From B46-G9 sp964548365 (GTDB lineage Bacteria > Desulfobacterota > DSM-4660 > Desulfatiglandales > Desulfatiglandaceae): a stretch of DNA of 64,000 bases. The position numbers and the translations under genes are program-made. The notes beneath the pieces are model-generated. The model was not told the origin of the DNA, did not search any database, and saw only the letters and a list, made by a program, of their open reading frames with translations. The DNA is taken from NCBI GenBank assembly GCA_964548365.1, contig CAZJRD010000011.1, forward strand, positions 10,450 through 74,449. Reading direction: 5' to 3'. How positions within the stretch are numbered: position 1 is the stretch's first letter; every line of letters begins with the position of its first letter. Positions 61,812 to 64,000 of the stretch are shown piece by piece.

Positions 61812-63062
61812 CTAATCTGTCGGGCGGATGAGCAGGTCCAGCGCATGCAGAAGCGGATCGTCCTTGCTTTGCCGCAGATCTTGGGGTGTCATGTCCAGCT
61901 CGTCCAACGGGAAAAGGGGTGTAATGCCGTCCGGAAGCGCCACCAGCGAGTTGGGGGTGATTCCCTTGTGCCAGATGGTATGCCCGTCCGGAGTCAACCA
62001 TTCTTGAATGGCCAGCAGGAGCGCCGAGCCATCGGAGAGAGGGATTTGCTCCAGAACTGTCCCGGTGCCGAATGTGGTCGTTCCCACCAGGACCGCTCGC
62101 TGCCGATCCTGGAGTGCGCCTGCCACAATCTCCGCGGCACTGGCCGTCCCGCCGTTTACCAGACCCACTATGGGGATATTGGGAGCCACCCCCCCCTTTT
62201 CAACCGAGACAGGTGTGATGTGGCCCTCGACATTTTTTTCCTGGAGTACCAGGCCTCCCGAGAGGAACTGGCTCGCCGTAGCGACGGCCTCATTAAGCAG
62301 GCCCCCCGGATTATTCCGCAGATCTAGGATGAGCCCCTCCAGGTGTTTGTCCTTGATTTTCTCCAAGGCCTTTTTCAGATCTACGGTGACCCCTTCGCTG
62401 AAACCGGCAATCCGAAGGTGTGCGATGGCTGTCCCGGGAATCTGATGCCAGGTCACATTGTTCACGGTAATCGAGGCCCTCACCAGGGTGATCTCCCGTG
62501 TTAGGCCGCTTTTCGGACTGAAAACCCTGAGTGTGACCTTGGTACCTGCGGGCCCCAGGATCCGTTTCACCACCTGAATCAGGCCAAGGCCCTCGACGGC
62601 CTTGCCGTTGACCGCGATGATGATCTGCCCGGGCTTGAGCCCCGCCTTCTGAGCTGGAGAATTGTCCAGGGGCGCCACAATGACCACATGCCCCTCTTTC
62701 ATCTCCACCTCGGCTCCGATTCCCTTGTATTGACCCTTGGTATATTCCTCTTCCTCCTTTATCATCCCCGGGGAAAGAAAGGTACTGTGACCTGTATCTC
62801 CGAGGGCGTCCACCATCCCGCTGATGGCGCCGTAGGTCATGGTCTTGGATTTGACGGCCGCCTGGTCCACGTAGTGGGAATGGATAGCATTCCAGGCCTC
62901 CGCCATCAACCCGAAGTTGCTCTTTGCCTCCGGGGGGATTTCGTCCGATGGCACGGAAATGCCCAGGACCTGGCAGCTCAGGAATGAAGCGACAAAGAGC
63001 CCAACTGCGATTCCCGGAACCAGGAGGAATAACAAAAGCTTTTTTCTTTTCCTTGTATTCAT
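61812..63062 (-). CDS. S41-family carboxyl-terminal processing protease
   Basis: A 416-residue protein with an N-terminal membrane anchor or signal (LLLFLLVPGIAVGLFVASFL), a PDZ domain near residues 100-185 (PAQKAGLKPGQIIIAVNGKA) and the S41 catalytic domain. The nucleophile is in NGGTASAAEIVAGAL. The usual catalytic lysine of TFGKG is replaced by threonine in TTTFGTGTVLEQ. The ATG at 63062 is chosen over a far upstream start. It is probably periplasmic. Whether the enzyme uses another base or is inactive is open. Confidence 0.85.
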   Translation of the reverse strand: MNTRKRKKLLLFLLVPGIAVGLFVASFLSCQVLGISVPSDEIPPEAKSNFGLMAEAWNAIHSHYVDQAAVKSKTMTYGAISGMVDALGDTGHSTFLSPGMIKEEEEYTKGQYKGIGAEVEMKEGHVVIVAPLDNSPAQKAGLKPGQIIIAVNGKAVEGLGLIQVVKRILGPAGTKVTLRVFSPKSGLTREITLVRASITVNNVTWHQIPGTAIAHLRIAGFSEGVTVDLKKALEKIKDKHLEGLILDLRNNPGGLLNEAVATASQFLSGGLVLQEKNVEGHITPVSVEKGGVAPNIPIVGLVNGGTASAAEIVAGALQDRQRAVLVGTTTFGTGTVLEQIPLSDGSALLLAIQEWLTPDGHTIWHKGITPNSLVALPDGITPLFPLDELDMTPQDLRQSKDDPLLHALDLLIRPTD

Positions 63063-63153
63063 TGCAGCACCACCGATTAGCACCTTGTCCTCTTCCTCAG
63101 GGGAAGTCCCTTGAAAGGGGAAGGAGGAAGAACCTACGCATAATTGCCTAAGT

Positions 63154-63435
63154 TTAACGAACGCGAGGTGAAATTGCAAACACCTTGTGGAAAAAGGGAC
63201 GTTGCACCCCATTCTTGATCCACCGGGCACCATATTTCTTCCCCAAGAAATAATTGACATTGTCCCCGAGGACGGCGCCCAGAACTGCGAACCAGAGCAG
63301 GTCTCCAAAGTCAAAATAGCCGCGTCTCGAGAGCGCACCAAGGAAGAGAATCAGTGTTGATCCAGGCAGAATCAGATCGATCCCGATCGTGGTTTCAAGC
63401 AGTGCGGTAAAAGAGACCACCCAGTACCCGAGCAT
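63154..63435 (-). pseudogene. Truncated DedA-family membrane protein gene
   Basis: A 93-codon frame with LGYWVVSFTALLETTIGIDL and LGAVLGDNVNYFLGKKYGAR, the DedA/VTT-domain signature. Family members are about 200 residues long. The frame stops at AISPRVR and the first 20 or so residues are also missing. No ribosome site precedes the ATG. It is most likely a gene remnant. Confidence 0.65.
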
Positions 63436-63633
63436 TTGAAAATGCTGGATTGTAGGCAGGATTCATGTTTCTTAGTCAATCCAAAACCATAATTTTGATG
63501 AATCATCTATGCGGGGTTTTGCTCTGAACTTGGTGTTGCGCATAGAATTGAAACTGCGGGTTGGAAGGGAGTCTTATCTTCGGAAAAAATTTCGGCGGTC
63601 CCTTTCGGGGATGTGCTGGGCTGACCAGAAGTT

Positions 63634-63801
63634 ATGCTCGGCCGGGCGGAATATACGGTGGTCGGTGAGAGTGAGCATGCGGCCGGGCATGGAGGATCAC
63701 TGATTTCGATTTTTGTTGGTATGCAAATGAGAGAAGATTTTGGTGTGTTTGTCGAGCATTGTACGCCAGTTTTTTGCAAATGCTCAGCGAGCGCATCCTA
63801 A
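63634..63801 (+). other. Short open frame of unknown origin
   Basis: A 55-codon plus-strand frame reading MLGRAEYTVVGESEHAAGHG at the start and ending CKCSASAS. The same frame continues upstream through one TGA (63622-63624) with protein-like sequence (AVPFGDVLG). It may be a remnant of a larger gene. No ribosome site or known motif is visible. Confidence 0.25.
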
Positions 63802-63959
63802 GCTCACTTTTTGATCAGCATTCCCCTATCCAGAAAGCATCCAAAATTAATTCTGACCGATCAAGTTGCTCTGGTGCCAACGTCCCCTTTTCTGCGATTC
63901 CCTCTCCGCCCAACGGTCTTACCTGTTCGCACAGGCATCCGGGGTCGGTCTTTCGGGAA

Positions 63960-64000
63960 CTAATAACCGCTTTCCAGGTCCACCAGATTGATCATCTCCC
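63960..64000 (-). CDS. Possible 3' end of a gene entering from the right edge
   Basis: The minus strand reads EMINLVDLESGY and a stop from the window edge. The stretch is too short to name and may be chance. Confidence 0.2.
   Translation of the reverse strand, partial: EMINLVDLESGY

Noticed and set aside
61699..62001. Minus-strand frame overlapping the end of the S41 protease gene
   Set aside because: It is a shadow frame of the protease gene.

Overview
The window looks like a chromosomal segment of a dissimilatory sulfate-reducing bacterium of the Desulfobacterota (deltaproteobacterial) type. The strongest evidence is the left edge, where sat, aprB and the 5' two thirds of aprA lie in one operon. 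Sigma-54 promoters and activators, Mla-type lipid transport genes, universal stress proteins and a GC-rich base composition fit the same assignment. I found no tRNA, rRNA or CRISPR array.

Layout. 1-8.6 kb (all minus strand): sulfate activation and reduction (aprA, aprB, sat), a polyprenyl diphosphate synthase, rimO, a Ser/Thr kinase fused to a cyclic-nucleotide-binding domain, and a lipoprotein. 9-14.8 kb (plus strand): a membrane-anchored IscU-like protein, a cNMP/PAS membrane sensor, then an Mla-type operon (STAS-MlaE, MlaF, MlaD, lipoprotein). A palindromic MITE-like element sits just before that operon. 14.8-15.7 kb: a STAS protein and a receiver protein. 15.9-30.6 kb (minus strand): a long catabolic cluster with an IclR regulator, a PotABCD-type importer, a proline racemase-family enzyme, an amidohydrolase, a class III aminotransferase, a two-subunit CoA transferase, an M20 deacylase, a thiolase and an M20 amidase. 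It looks like import and stepwise breakdown of an N-containing compound to acetyl-CoA; the substrate is unknown. 30.6-38.3 kb: stress and ion functions, including UspA proteins, a CPA2 antiporter with CBS domains, a TPR protein, a diadenylate cyclase, a small Cys protein behind a near-consensus sigma-54 promoter, and a PAS/sigma-54 activator beside it. 38.4-45.2 kb: a four-gene redox operon (Old Yellow Enzyme-type flavoprotein, ferredoxin, DUF1638-like protein, thioredoxin) behind a second sigma-54 promoter, next to a histidine kinase and an NtrC-type regulator. 45-64 kb: a mosaic of housekeeping genes (Pif1-like helicase, nitroreductase, molybdopterin enzyme, metallopeptidase, NudC, ClC channel, flavodoxin, radical SAM protein, left-handed beta-helix protein, MgtC, S41 protease) broken up by decayed transposase pieces (RAYT, IS110, IS91-like), a MITE and truncated genes.

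The most unusual item is a roughly 180-nt structured element present twice (6231-6409 and 19724-19909). The two copies share single-stranded core sequences, while three or more helices differ by compensatory changes. That suggests selection on a folded RNA or hairpin DNA, and I do not recognise it as a known riboswitch. A second notable item is a duplicated sigma-54 promoter plus the 5' end of a receiver gene; the second copy is a truncated relict.
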